Part shown: positions 17,334 through 24,869 of the stretch, piece after piece | How the letters are laid out: each line of letters starts with the position of its first letter | Position numbering within the stretch: the first letter of the stretch is position 1 | Source of the DNA: Ardenticatenaceae bacterium | GTDB lineage: Bacteria; Chloroflexota; Anaerolineae; Promineifilales; Promineifilaceae | Direction of reading: 5' to 3' | DNA length: 64,000 nt | NCBI GenBank assembly: GCA_020634415.1 | Contig: JACKBT010000012.1 | Location: 55,148-119,147 of the forward strand | Notes under the pieces: model-generated | What the model was told of the DNA's origin: nothing | What the model saw: only the letters and a program-made list of their open reading frames with translations | The model's database searches: none | Translations under genes and position numbers: made by a program

Positions 17334-18029
17334 ATGGATGTGGCGAAGGCGTTTACGTTTGTGACGGAGGATGAGCAGTGGGTGGGTAAGTTGGGGATTG
17401 GGGCGTTGATTGCGCTGGCGAGTATGTTTATTATCCCGATTCCGCTGCTGGCGGGGTATCAGGTGGGGGTGACGCGCAATGTGATGAAAGGGGTGAAACG
17501 GCCGTTGCCCGAATGGGAAGATTTTGGTCAGTTGTTCATAGATGGCTTGTCTATTATGGTGGCCCAAATTGTGTATACATTGCCTTTTTGGCTGATTATC
17601 TGCATTGCGTTTGCCTCGACGATTGGCTTGAGTGGTTTGGGTGAGGTGAGTGAAGATTTGCTGGCGGCGGGCTTTTTGGCTACTTGGGGCCTGGTGGCCT
17701 GTCTGATATTTGTGTTTGCTGTGGCCTGGTTTTTTATCAGTCCGGCCATTGTGATCCAGTATGTGCGCACCAATGAGTTAGGGGCTTGTTTTCGTTTTAG
17801 CGCAGTGTTGGGTATTGCGCGTGATAATTTGGGCGATATTTTAATTGTGGCGCTGGCGGCTTTGGGGGCTTCGCTGGCTCTGAATATGGTTGCGGGCGTA
17901 ATCTCTTTTATCCCCTGTGTGGGTTGGATAGTCAGCCCGATTTTGGTGTTTGGGGGGATGCCCTGGCTGCGGATGATGATGGGGCATTTGTATGGGCAGA
18001 TTGCGGCGGGTAAGGCGGCGGGGTATTAG
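17334..18029 (+). CDS. DUF4013 domain-containing membrane protein
   Basis: 231 aa. DUF4013 features are visible: an N-terminal FTFVTEDEQWVGKLGIGALI, a helix LASMFIIPIPLLAGY, then NVMKGVKRPLPEWEDFGQLF and further helices with GLGEV and VGWIVSPILVFGGMPWL near the end. These are integral membrane proteins of unknown role, common in bacteria and archaea. AAGGAGG lies upstream of the ATG. It ends at a bidirectional terminator shared with the convergent envelope-stress operon. Confidence 0.85.
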   Translation: MDVAKAFTFVTEDEQWVGKLGIGALIALASMFIIPIPLLAGYQVGVTRNVMKGVKRPLPEWEDFGQLFIDGLSIMVAQIVYTLPFWLIICIAFASTIGLSGLGEVSEDLLAAGFLATWGLVACLIFVFAVAWFFISPAIVIQYVRTNELGACFRFSAVLGIARDNLGDILIVALAALGASLALNMVAGVISFIPCVGWIVSPILVFGGMPWLRMMMGHLYGQIAAGKAAGY

Positions 18030-18036
18030 AGTGGTA

Positions 18037-18076
18037 AATGAAAGAAGCGCATCCAAGGGGGTGCGCTTCTTTCATT
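18037..18076. terminator. Bidirectional terminator
   Basis: A perfect 15-bp stem (18037-18051 with 18062-18076) stands between the convergent DUF4013 gene and the sigma operon. Confidence 0.85.
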
Positions 18077-18100
18077 AGGGGGGAAGAGGTAGGTTGTTGA

Positions 18101-19165
18101 TTATTTAAGGTTAGCCGGGTCTTCGGGAGGGAGGGTATCGAAGACGGCCGTTACCTTGGCACTATTCTCGATGGGGCCACCAGCGATAGCTGGGCCGTTG
18201 AGACGGGGATAGGTTTTCGTGCCGAAGTGGGTTAAAGCGGTTGCGCCTAAGCCCACGCACATAATAATGCCACCCAGTAAGCCTTCGGGGACGTAGGGGA
18301 TGATATCCAGCAGGTTGATGACAAAGGTAAGAGCGGCCGTTCCCAGGGCGGTGAGAAGGGGCAGGCTGGATTGGCTGATGTTGAGCCATTGGGTCAGCTT
18401 TTGCCCGAACAGACTGCCGATGGTGATCCAGCCGAAGACGGCTCCCGCAGCCAACCCGACCGCCAGGGCGATGATGATGGGGAAGCCCAGCAGACCGATG
18501 CCGCAAGCGAGGATGAGGATGGCGGAGATGGGGGCCAGGATGGCGATGAGGGAGGGGATGGCAACGGCCGTTAACAGGCCCACCGTGCCACTCACAACCG
18601 TCTTGGTCTGCACAGCTTCGCGGCTGCGCCCCAGTTGGCGCGGCGCAAAGGAGGCGATGACGAAGGCCAGGATGCCGAGCAAGACACTGCTGCCAAATGC
18701 GCCCAGTACGTTGCCGATGAAACCACCATCTCGAATTTCTACGTTCACGTCGGGTGGAGCGTTGAAGTCGGGAATGGAGATGTTGGGTAGATCGTCTAAC
18801 GCGGCCGGGAATTCGGAGCTGACGTTGGTGCAGGTGATGTTGTTGGACATGTCGGTGAAGTTGCCGCTGAGGAGGACGCAATCGCCTTCGATAACGGCCG
18901 TTTCCGTTGTTTCCATATTGCCGCTAAAGAGGACAATGTCCCCTTCCACCGTGCCTGCAATATGAGCGTTGCCACTCATAACAATCACATCGCCCGTAAC
19001 GGTGGCCCCTTCGTTGATGTCTAAATTACCACTCAGAATGACGAGATCGTCATCAATTGTTTCACCACTCTCCACAACTTCATCGTGAATCCCCTCCGCG
19101 AAGGCCGCGCTGGTGGGGATGGCTAGTATTAAAAGTAGGATGAATATGGTTGCTATGCGTTTCAT
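18101..19165 (-). CDS. Bactofilin-like polymer-forming membrane protein
   Basis: 354 aa from ATG 19165, supported by GGGGAG upstream; the open frame extends 66 bases further without a ribosome site. A signal peptide (IFILLLILAIPTSAAFA) precedes a right-handed beta-helix of short repeats such as DDLVILSGNLDINEGATVTG and VTGDVIVMSGNAHIAGTV, like bactofilin/polymer-forming cytoskeletal domains. Four hydrophobic segments follow from about residue 150 to 320. Domain orientation suggests the beta-helix is extracytoplasmic. It is third in the sigma/anti-sigma operon, so its abundance is probably tuned to envelope stress. Confidence 0.8.
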   Translation of the reverse strand: MKRIATIFILLLILAIPTSAAFAEGIHDEVVESGETIDDDLVILSGNLDINEGATVTGDVIVMSGNAHIAGTVEGDIVLFSGNMETTETAVIEGDCVLLSGNFTDMSNNITCTNVSSEFPAALDDLPNISIPDFNAPPDVNVEIRDGGFIGNVLGAFGSSVLLGILAFVIASFAPRQLGRSREAVQTKTVVSGTVGLLTAVAIPSLIAILAPISAILILACGIGLLGFPIIIALAVGLAAGAVFGWITIGSLFGQKLTQWLNISQSSLPLLTALGTAALTFVINLLDIIPYVPEGLLGGIIMCVGLGATALTHFGTKTYPRLNGPAIAGGPIENSAKVTAVFDTLPPEDPANLK

Positions 19166-19181
19166 AATTGGGATGCTCCCC

Positions 19182-19724
19182 TTAACTTGAAATTTGTCTT
19201 GGTTGGATGATAAGCTGCTGGAAAACACCACCCCACAAGGAGACGATGCCGATCATCACCAATAGCCAGCCTATTGTTGCTGGATTTTGGATTATAAATT
19301 CGCCAGCACTAATAAACAGAGCGTTCAGCACTGTGCCGATGACCTGGAAAATCTTTTCTACAGATTGCGACACACTTTCCCAAACATTGGGTTGGCTGAA
19401 GGCGGGGCGCAGCAAGCTGTAGGCGATGCCGCCCAGGACGAGGGGGGCGATGCCGCTCAACAGCAAGAAAATGTACATGACGCCCATTGTCCACAGCCGC
19501 AGCCGCCTGTTGGGCAGCAGGGCGATGGTGCGTTGGGCAAAATCGGCAGCCGGCCGCAGGGCGGGGGTTTGCCGGAACAGTGTGTCAATGGTTGACAAGG
19601 CCTGCCACTCGCGCAGGCAATGTGGACACGCACGAAGGTGAGATTCCAGCTGCGAACGGCCGTCATCTGCAAGCTCACCATCGAGCGCGTCCATCATTAA
19701 AGCGAAAAATGTTTCGTGTTCCAT
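19182..19724 (-). CDS. Zinc-binding anti-sigma factor
   Basis: 180 aa. The N-terminal zf-HC2/ZAS domain has HLRACPHC (His29, Cys33, Cys36), which binds zinc and sequesters the ECF sigma encoded upstream. Hydrophobic helices follow at about 78-105 and 150-172, so the sensor part is in the membrane. It begins 27 bases after the sigma gene and is followed by the bactofilin-like gene. Release of sigma probably follows an envelope signal, possibly through proteolysis (family knowledge). Confidence 0.88.
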   Translation of the reverse strand: MEHETFFALMMDALDGELADDGRSQLESHLRACPHCLREWQALSTIDTLFRQTPALRPAADFAQRTIALLPNRRLRLWTMGVMYIFLLLSGIAPLVLGGIAYSLLRPAFSQPNVWESVSQSVEKIFQVIGTVLNALFISAGEFIIQNPATIGWLLVMIGIVSLWGGVFQQLIIQPRQISS

Positions 19725-19751
19725 AAGTCTCTCCTCGTGAACAGTGATCGG

Positions 19752-20342
19752 TTATGAAGCTGCCATCTCCAAAGCTACTTCCATTGCGTCTAAGCCGTTT
19801 TCCAGTGCCAAATCGGCAAGCTGTTTACGGGCGCGGAAGAGGCGGGATTTAATGGCACTTACGGTTGTGTCCATCATTTCGGCGATTTCTTCGTAAGATA
19901 AGTCATACCAGTAGCGCAAGACGACGGTTTGTCGGTAATCGGGGGCAAGTTCTTCAAGTAGTGATTGCACCATTGTCTGTTGTTCGTTCATGAGAAGCTG
20001 CGATTCCGGCCGTTTTTCCTGATCCGCACTGAGGGCGGGATGAGGCGGTAATGGCTCATCAATGGAAAGGAAAACAGCGCGTCGTTTGCGTAGTTGATCT
20101 ATACAGTAATTTGATGTAATAGAGAGCAGCCATGTGCTAAATTTATGCGCCGGGTTGTAGCTGTCTAACCGTGTGTAGGCGCGAATGAAGGCTTCTTGAG
20201 CGGCCTCTTCAGCTTCGCCGCTGTTGCTTAACATGCGGTAAGCCAGGTTGTAAACCGGGCCTTGGTAGGCTTCAATCAATTTGCCAAAGGCTGCCTTATC
20301 GCCCTGTCGGGCTTCTTCTAACCAGATACTTTCTTCGTTCAA
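19752..20342 (-). CDS. ECF RNA polymerase sigma factor
   Basis: 196 aa from TTG 20342, which has AGGAG seven bases upstream; an earlier TTG at 20363 lacks one. Region 2 has YNLAYRMLSNSGEAEEAAQE followed by AFIRAY, and region 4 has LRYWYDLSYEEIAEMMDTT then AIKSRLFRARKQL. No C-terminal extension is seen. The promoter upstream matches the SigW type exactly, so autoregulation is likely. The operon order is sigma, anti-sigma, envelope protein, as in envelope-stress modules. Confidence 0.92.
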   Translation of the reverse strand: MNEESIWLEEARQGDKAAFGKLIEAYQGPVYNLAYRMLSNSGEAEEAAQEAFIRAYTRLDSYNPAHKFSTWLLSITSNYCIDQLRKRRAVFLSIDEPLPPHPALSADQEKRPESQLLMNEQQTMVQSLLEELAPDYRQTVVLRYWYDLSYEEIAEMMDTTVSAIKSRLFRARKQLADLALENGLDAMEVALEMAAS

Positions 20343-20370
20343 GTCCAATCTCCTGACGTTCAACCTGTAT

Positions 20371-20396
20371 TACGCAGGGGTGTCGGAAAAGTTTCA
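20371..20396 (-). promoter_or_regulatory. SigW-type ECF promoter
   Basis: On the minus strand TGAAAC, a 16-base spacer and CGTA (reading CGTAATA) lie about 30 bases upstream of the sigma start. TGAAAC-N16-CGTA is the Bacillus SigW consensus, so the sigma factor probably controls its own operon. Confidence 0.7.
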
Positions 20397-20429
20397 TAAA
20401 TGGGTTCAAGTGGTTATGTGGAACTCAAT

Positions 20430-20458
20430 CTGCCAGATTGGGTCAATTTGGTTATAAT
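20430..20458 (+). promoter_or_regulatory. Sigma-70 promoter
   Basis: CTGCCA (20430-20435), a 17-base spacer and a perfect TATAAT (20453-20458), upstream of the first methyltransferase and divergent from the sigma operon. Confidence 0.55.
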
Positions 20459-20504
20459 GCCGCCACTTCATTTTAGACCATTAACTAACTATTTTTGAGT
20501 TTGG

Positions 20505-20532
20505 CGATTGGAGATTTATGAATTTCCAATCG
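20505..20532. repeat. Inverted repeat of CGATTGGA words
   Basis: CGATTGGA (20505-20512) pairs with TCCAATCG (20525-20532) in the leader of the methyltransferase gene. It has the same vocabulary as the intergenic repeats at 21391-21441 and 21879-21910. Confidence 0.6.
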
Positions 20533-20578
20533 TCAGGCTCTTTGGAAAATGTGGTGAATAGGTTTGTACGGTATAGAT

Positions 20579-21391
20579 ATGAGTGAACAAAAGCCATTAC
20601 CTTCTACATTATATACGGAAGAGTATTTTTTAACGGCCTGTGAGGGCTATGATGTGTTTACGGAGTCGGAAGGGGAGCATTTGTCGCGGCGGCTGCGGGA
20701 TGCGTTTGCGGTGGCGGAGGTGCAGCCGGGGATGCGGGTGCTGGATGTGGGTTGTGGGCGTGGTGAGATTTTGCGCCACTGTATGAAGCTGGGGATTGAG
20801 GCTTATGGGTTGGATTATGCGGAGGCGGCGACGCGCATGTCGCGTCAGGTGATTGCGGCAGAGATGGCGCATGTGGCGGGGGGGAATGGGAAGGTGGCAG
20901 CGGCCGTTTTGCGTTCGGATGCGAAACAGTTGCCGTTTCCGACGGGGTATTTTGACCGAGTGCTGATGTATGATGTGGTGGAGCATTTGCATCCGTGGGA
21001 GCTGCATGAGGCGATGGTGGAGGTGAGGCGGGTGATGCGGGATGACGGCCGTTTCATCATCCATACTGCGCCTAATCGTTGGTACGATGTGTATGCTTAC
21101 CCCTGGGTGCGCCGGGTGCGGACGTTGTTGGGTGAGGGGGACAACTATCCCAAAGACCCGCGAGCCATTACGCCGGTGAACCAGGAAGTGCATGTGAATG
21201 AGCAGGATATTTTGAGTATGCGCCGGGCGCTGAACCAGGCGGGTTTTAAGGGCAAGATTTGGCTGGATTCGCCGCCGCAGAATCGGGATGAGAGTACGGT
21301 GATGGCGACGCTGCGCCGGGTGGCGTTTGATGTGCCGCCGTTTCGCTGGTTTTTTGAGCGGGAGTTGTTTGCGGTGGCGGTGAAGAAGTAG
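20579..21391 (+). CDS. Class I SAM-dependent methyltransferase
   Basis: 270 aa from ATG 20579; an in-frame TTG at 20564 is the alternative. Motif I is VLDVGCGRGEILRHC at about residues 55-69, with an acidic residue in YGLDYAEA, motif II-like DRVLMYDVVEHLHPWE and the post-motif RVMRDDGRFIIHTAPNRWYD. This is the layout of small-molecule or sugar/lipid methyltransferases. The substrate is not predictable. The downstream repeat-rich gap separates it from an NTF2-like gene. Confidence 0.85.
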   Translation: MSEQKPLPSTLYTEEYFLTACEGYDVFTESEGEHLSRRLRDAFAVAEVQPGMRVLDVGCGRGEILRHCMKLGIEAYGLDYAEAATRMSRQVIAAEMAHVAGGNGKVAAAVLRSDAKQLPFPTGYFDRVLMYDVVEHLHPWELHEAMVEVRRVMRDDGRFIIHTAPNRWYDVYAYPWVRRVRTLLGEGDNYPKDPRAITPVNQEVHVNEQDILSMRRALNQAGFKGKIWLDSPPQNRDESTVMATLRRVAFDVPPFRWFFERELFAVAVKK

Positions 21392-21441
21392 AGATTGGAG
21401 ATGGGAGACTGGGGATTGGAGATTAAAATCTCTAGTCTCTT
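21391..21441. repeat. Intergenic repeat of GATTGGAG/AGTCTC words
   Basis: Repeated AGATTGGAG, GAGACTGG and GGATTGGAG words are followed by AATCTCTAGTCTC, giving a partial hairpin between two + strand genes. The related array at 47773-47793 carries AGTCTCT units. Confidence 0.65.
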
Positions 21442-21455
21442 TTGAGGGTAGTTGG

Positions 21456-21860
21456 ATGACAGAGATCGAACAAGAGATTTGGGCGTTTTTGGATCGCCAT
21501 TTGCAGAGTATTTTTACGAAGGATTTGGAGACGTACCGGGCGACGACGAGTGAGGATTTGTCGTTGTTTGAGTGGTATATTACGCCGCATCGGCAGGATG
21601 GGTTGGATTTTCATCTGTTTATGGTGGAACATGCGGGGGCGGATGGGGCGTTTCATTTGGATATTTTGGAGCCGCGTTTGCAGTTGTATGGGGATACGGC
21701 CGTTGTCAGTTACACGTTGATGTTTTCGGTGGCGAAGGATGGGCACGTAACTCATCGCACTCATAATGAGAGCCGTGTGTTAATTAGGCGCGAGGGAGCG
21801 TGGCAGATTGTGCATGTGCATAAGTCGCCCAGTTGGCGTGCGCCGTATGAGCCGAATTAA
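21456..21860 (+). CDS. NTF2-like (SnoaL/DUF4440) protein
   Basis: 134 aa. A helical N-terminus (IEQEIWAFLDRHLQSIFTKD) precedes EDLSLFEWYITP and the strands LYGDTAVVSYTLMFSV and SRVLIRREGAWQIVHVHKS. This is the cone-shaped NTF2-like fold; the last part resembles CaMKII-association/DUF4440 proteins. The pocket could bind or turn over a small ligand, but no catalytic set can be named. Repeat-bearing gaps flank it on both sides. Confidence 0.8.
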   Translation: MTEIEQEIWAFLDRHLQSIFTKDLETYRATTSEDLSLFEWYITPHRQDGLDFHLFMVEHAGADGAFHLDILEPRLQLYGDTAVVSYTLMFSVAKDGHVTHRTHNESRVLIRREGAWQIVHVHKSPSWRAPYEPN

Positions 21861-21878
21861 GATTGAAGATTAGAGATT

Positions 21879-21910
21879 GGGGATTGGAGGTTAATCAATC
21901 TCCAATCCCC
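21879..21910. repeat. Perfect 11-bp hairpin of GGGGATTGGAG
   Basis: GGGGATTGGAG (21879-21889) pairs perfectly with CTCCAATCCCC (21900-21910). More GATTGGAG-type words flank it. It lies just before the epimerase start. Confidence 0.8.
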
Positions 21911-21931
21911 AGTCCCTTAAGTTTTGAAATT

Positions 21932-22927
21932 ATGTCCTATTTGAACAATGCTTTGCAGGGTAAAAAAGTGGTGGTGACGGGGGCGACGGGGTTTATAGGC
22001 GGCCGTTTGGCGCAGCGTTTGGCGGCGGAAGAGGGCGCGAGGGTGACGGGAACGGGGCGCGATTTGAGTAAAGTGCCCTTTGTGAAGGATGCGGGCGTGA
22101 CGCTGAAGGCGGTGGATTTGCTGGATGAGGCGCAGGTGCGGGAGCTGCTGGTGGGGCAAGAGGTTCTGTTTCATGTGGCGGGCTGGGTGGGCAAGGGCAG
22201 TTATGAGGATGCTTACCGGGTGAATGTGACGGCGACGGAGAATGTTTTGCGGCAGGCGGCGGCGGCGGGGGTGCAGCGGATTGTGCATTTGAGTACGGTG
22301 GGGGCGTATGGCCCGCCGCATCGGGATATGATGGATGAGACGCACCCTATTGATACGGAGCAGGAGGATGTGTACGGCCGTTCTAAAGCTCACGGTGAGG
22401 TGGTTGTGCGTAAGCTGATAGATGAACTGGGTTTGAAGGTGGCGATTATTCGGCCAGCGATGGTGTATGGCCCACGTGCTTATAGTTGGACGCTGGGGTT
22501 GTACCGCATGGTGAAGAAGGGTGTGCCGGTGTTGTTTGGCAAGGCGGATGGTCATTCGCATCCGGTGTATATTGATAATTTGGTGGATGGGATTATGCTG
22601 ACGGCCGTTCATCCCCAGGCCATTGGTGAAGCCTTTAATTTCTGTGATCGGCCTGTGCAGTGGGATACGTGGTGGGGGTACTATGGCCAAATGGCGGGGC
22701 GTAAACTGCGCCGTGTGCCCATGTGGATTGCCAAAATCGGGGCGGTGTTGAGTGATACCTTCAAGCTCAAACTGCCGCTCAGCCGGGTGCGGCTTACTTA
22801 TTATCGCCGTAAACTTGTTTTCCCCATTGAAAAAGCCCGACGTTTGCTGGGTTATGAGCCGCGCATTAGCCTGGATGAAGGTATGAAACGCTCGGAAGCG
22901 TGGCTGCGTGAGGAAGGGCATCTTTAA
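21932..22927 (+). CDS. NAD-dependent epimerase/dehydratase (extended SDR)
   Basis: 331 aa from ATG 21932. The open frame starts at 21863, but those 23 residues translate the intergenic hairpin and are not expected in the protein. The Rossmann motif VVVTGATGFIGGRLAQ sits near residue 13, the active-site Tyr-Lys pair in VYGRSKAHGE, and a conserved IRPAMVYGPRA. The HPVYIDNLVDGI segment is typical of 3-beta-HSD/dihydroflavonol-reductase-like SDRs. Probably acts on a nucleotide sugar or steroid-like/lipid substrate (inference). Confidence 0.9.
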   Translation: MSYLNNALQGKKVVVTGATGFIGGRLAQRLAAEEGARVTGTGRDLSKVPFVKDAGVTLKAVDLLDEAQVRELLVGQEVLFHVAGWVGKGSYEDAYRVNVTATENVLRQAAAAGVQRIVHLSTVGAYGPPHRDMMDETHPIDTEQEDVYGRSKAHGEVVVRKLIDELGLKVAIIRPAMVYGPRAYSWTLGLYRMVKKGVPVLFGKADGHSHPVYIDNLVDGIMLTAVHPQAIGEAFNFCDRPVQWDTWWGYYGQMAGRKLRRVPMWIAKIGAVLSDTFKLKLPLSRVRLTYYRRKLVFPIEKARRLLGYEPRISLDEGMKRSEAWLREEGHL

Positions 22928-22929
22928 GT

Positions 22930-22980
22930 GGTAATCGGTAATCGGTAATTGGAACGCCGATAGCAGATTGCCGATTACGG
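22930..22980. repeat. GGTAATC heptamer array with distal complement
   Basis: GGTAATC, GGTAATC, GGTAATT (22930-22950) are followed by CCGATTACGG (22971-22980), so the array can fold back. It fills the gap between the epimerase and a methyltransferase. Confidence 0.75.
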
Positions 22981-22992
22981 TTTATCCTTATA

Positions 22993-23682
22993 ATGGTCTG
23001 GTTTCTGGTTGTTTTGCTGTTTCTTCTCTTGGCTGGACTCTATTACTGGCTGTTTGTGATTACGGAGGGGGTGTTTTTGGGGCGGCGGGTGGTGGTGTGG
23101 TTGTATGACCTGACGGCGCACAAGTATGATGAAATTAAGCAGTATGATGCCGACGCGGAGCAGTTTTTTGTGGTACGGCCGTTACTGTTCCAACTGCGCC
23201 ATATGCCAGCCCCGCTTATTTTGGATGTAGCGACGGGGACGGGGCGGGTGCCTCTTTTTGTGCTGGAGTGGCCGACGTTTAACGGCCGTCTTGTGGGCCT
23301 GGACCCGGCGGAGAAGATGTTGCATATAGCGGTGGAGAAGTTACGGCCGTTTGGCAATCGCGCCATGTTTATTCAGCAAACGGCCGATGCCCTGCCGTTT
23401 CCTGATAACAGTTTTGATGCGGTGACTTGTTTAGAGGCGTTGGAATTTTTTCCGTCGGAAACGGCCGCTTTGCAGGAGATGGTGCGGGTGCTGCAGCCTG
23501 AGGGGACGCTGCTGATTACGCGGCGGCGGGGATGGGAGGCGAAAACGTTTGTCGGCCGTTATCGCAGCCGGGAGCAGTATGCAGATTATTTAACCACCTT
23601 GGGCTTAACGGATGTGGAAATTTTGCCCTGGCAGATTGATTATGATCAGGTGTTTGCCAAGAAGCTAGGCAACGGCCGTTAA
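22993..23682 (+). CDS. Membrane-anchored SAM-dependent methyltransferase
   Basis: 229 aa. An N-terminal helix (residues 2-26, [16 protein letters not shown]) anchors a class I methyltransferase: [16 protein letters not shown] as motif [29 protein letters not shown] and [15 protein letters not shown]. The layout resembles UbiE/MenG-type lipid methyltransferases, which fits membrane anchoring, but the substrate is unknown. Its 3' end overlaps the convergent ppgK gene by 18 bases, and the shared bases include a full AACGGCCGTT palindrome. Confidence 0.85.
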   Translation: MVWFLVVLLFLLLAGLYYWLFVITEGVFLGRRVVVWLYDLTAHKYDEIKQYDADAEQFFVVRPLLFQLRHMPAPLILDVATGTGRVPLFVLEWPTFNGRLVGLDPAEKMLHIAVEKLRPFGNRAMFIQQTADALPFPDNSFDAVTCLEALEFFPSETAALQEMVRVLQPEGTLLITRRRGWEAKTFVGRYRSREQYADYLTTLGLTDVEILPWQIDYDQVFAKKLGNGR

Positions 23683-24402
23683 CGCCGCCCCCACAATACC
23701 TGCCTCATTGCGCAAAGCAGCCGGCACCACTTTGGCCTGTACATCAATATAATGCAAAAACTTCTGGTGGTTTTTGCTCACACCGCCACCAATGATGATG
23801 AGTTCAGGCGAGAACAGGCTCTCAATAAATTGAAAATAGACATTTAGCCGCTGCCCCCACTCTTCCCAACTAAGTTTCTTTTTTTTGCGGATGCGGTCTG
23901 CGGCATAATATTCAACATCTTTTTTGTGACCGGGTAGGTACACATGACCGAATTCCATGTTCGGTACGAGCTTGCCATCTACAAACATAGAACTGCCAAT
24001 CCCTGTTCCCAGCGTGAAGACCATCACCGATCCCATTTGACCCTGGCCCGCGCCAAACCTCACCTCGGCCAGGGCGGCGACATCGGCATCGTTACGCACC
24101 ACAACCTGGCAGCCCGTGGCTTTGGCGATTTTTTCCGCCGCAGGATAGTTGATCCAGCCATCATCCACGTTGGCGGCACTTCGGGTAACGCCCTGGATGA
24201 CAATGGCTGGAAAGCCAACACCAATCGGCCCTTTATAATCAAACTGCCGCACAATTTGGGTCACGACTTCGATAACGGCGTTGGGTTTAGAGGGTTGTGG
24301 GGTGTCAATGCGTAATCGGTCTGTGGTAAGTTCACCCGTTTCAATATCAACTAACGCCCCCTTAATACCTGATCCGCCAATATCTATGCCTAAAATCTCC
24401 AT
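23665..24402 (-). CDS. ppgK: Polyphosphate glucokinase
   Basis: 245 aa. ROK-family kinase that phosphorylates glucose with polyphosphate (or ATP). The N-terminal phosphate loop [15 protein letters not shown] is followed by [21 protein letters not shown] with the catalytic Asp, [11 protein letters not shown] and [11 protein letters not shown]. The [20 protein letters not shown] segment is characteristic of PPGK rather than ordinary glucokinases. It is a single gene, convergent with a methyltransferase. It implies polyphosphate as an energy store. Confidence 0.9.
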   Translation of the reverse strand: MEILGIDIGGSGIKGALVDIETGELTTDRLRIDTPQPSKPNAVIEVVTQIVRQFDYKGPIGVGFPAIVIQGVTRSAANVDDGWINYPAAEKIAKATGCQVVVRNDADVAALAEVRFGAGQGQMGSVMVFTLGTGIGSSMFVDGKLVPNMEFGHVYLPGHKKDVEYYAADRIRKKKKLSWEEWGQRLNVYFQFIESLFSPELIIIGGGVSKNHQKFLHYIDVQAKVVPAALRNEAGIVGAALTAVA

Positions 24403-24499
24403 GGTTGGTTTCCTGATTCAATGAGATGGGAGGGGCGTACCCTCGTGCCTGCTTTCTGGGGCGGCCCCAAGGACACGCCCACATGGTTTATTTACCCTA

Positions 24500-24835
24500 T
24501 TATTCCTCTTCATCCCAATCTGGCAAGCCCTCTTCGTAAACATCGGCGTAAAACCAGGTGAGAATGCGGGCATCGGCCCAGGGTTGTAGGGCGCGGATGA
24601 GCTGTAGGCCGGGAGTGGTGGTGAAGGCGGCTTGCAGGGCTTTTTCCGACTCGAAGTAGAGTTCGTACATGAGGGTGAAGCGGGATTGGCCACCTGGTTT
24701 GTGGTTGATGCGGCTGACTTCGCTTTTGCGGAGGCCGGGCAACTGCTCGGCAAGGGGGAGGTGGGTGGTGGAGAAGAATTCTTCGAGCGTGTCGGGTTTA
24801 TCTACTTGGCGGTAGAGGGCGGTGAGTTTGTACAT
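24500..24835 (-). CDS. EthD-family protein
   Basis: 111 aa, a dimeric alpha/beta barrel. It has the EthD pattern: MYKLTALYRQVD, FFSTTHLPLAEQLPGLRKSE, then FTLMYELYFESEKALQAAF. EthD-like proteins support ether degradation or act as small-molecule isomerases; the role here is unknown. The C-terminus is strongly acidic (DWDEEE). The start lies beside an array of palindromic octamers that separates it from the dihaem cytochrome gene. Confidence 0.85.
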   Translation of the reverse strand: MYKLTALYRQVDKPDTLEEFFSTTHLPLAEQLPGLRKSEVSRINHKPGGQSRFTLMYELYFESEKALQAAFTTTPGLQLIRALQPWADARILTWFYADVYEEGLPDWDEEE

Positions 24836-24837
24836 GG

Positions 24838-24869
24838 GTAATTACGTAATTACGTCATGACGTAATTAC
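24838..24869. repeat. Four palindromic octamers GTAATTAC/GTCATGAC
   Basis: GTAATTAC, GTAATTAC, GTCATGAC, GTAATTAC run head to tail and each is its own reverse complement. Bases 24846-24869 form a perfect 24-bp palindrome. The stop codon of the upstream cytochrome gene (24866-24868) lies inside it. Confidence 0.9.

Noticed and set aside
21863..21931. Longer epimerase N-terminus
   Set aside because: The extra 23 residues are a translation of the intergenic hairpin repeat, and the SDR fold starts normally at ATG 21932.
21917..22921. 334-residue minus-strand frame opposite the epimerase
   Set aside because: Shadow of a clear SDR gene.
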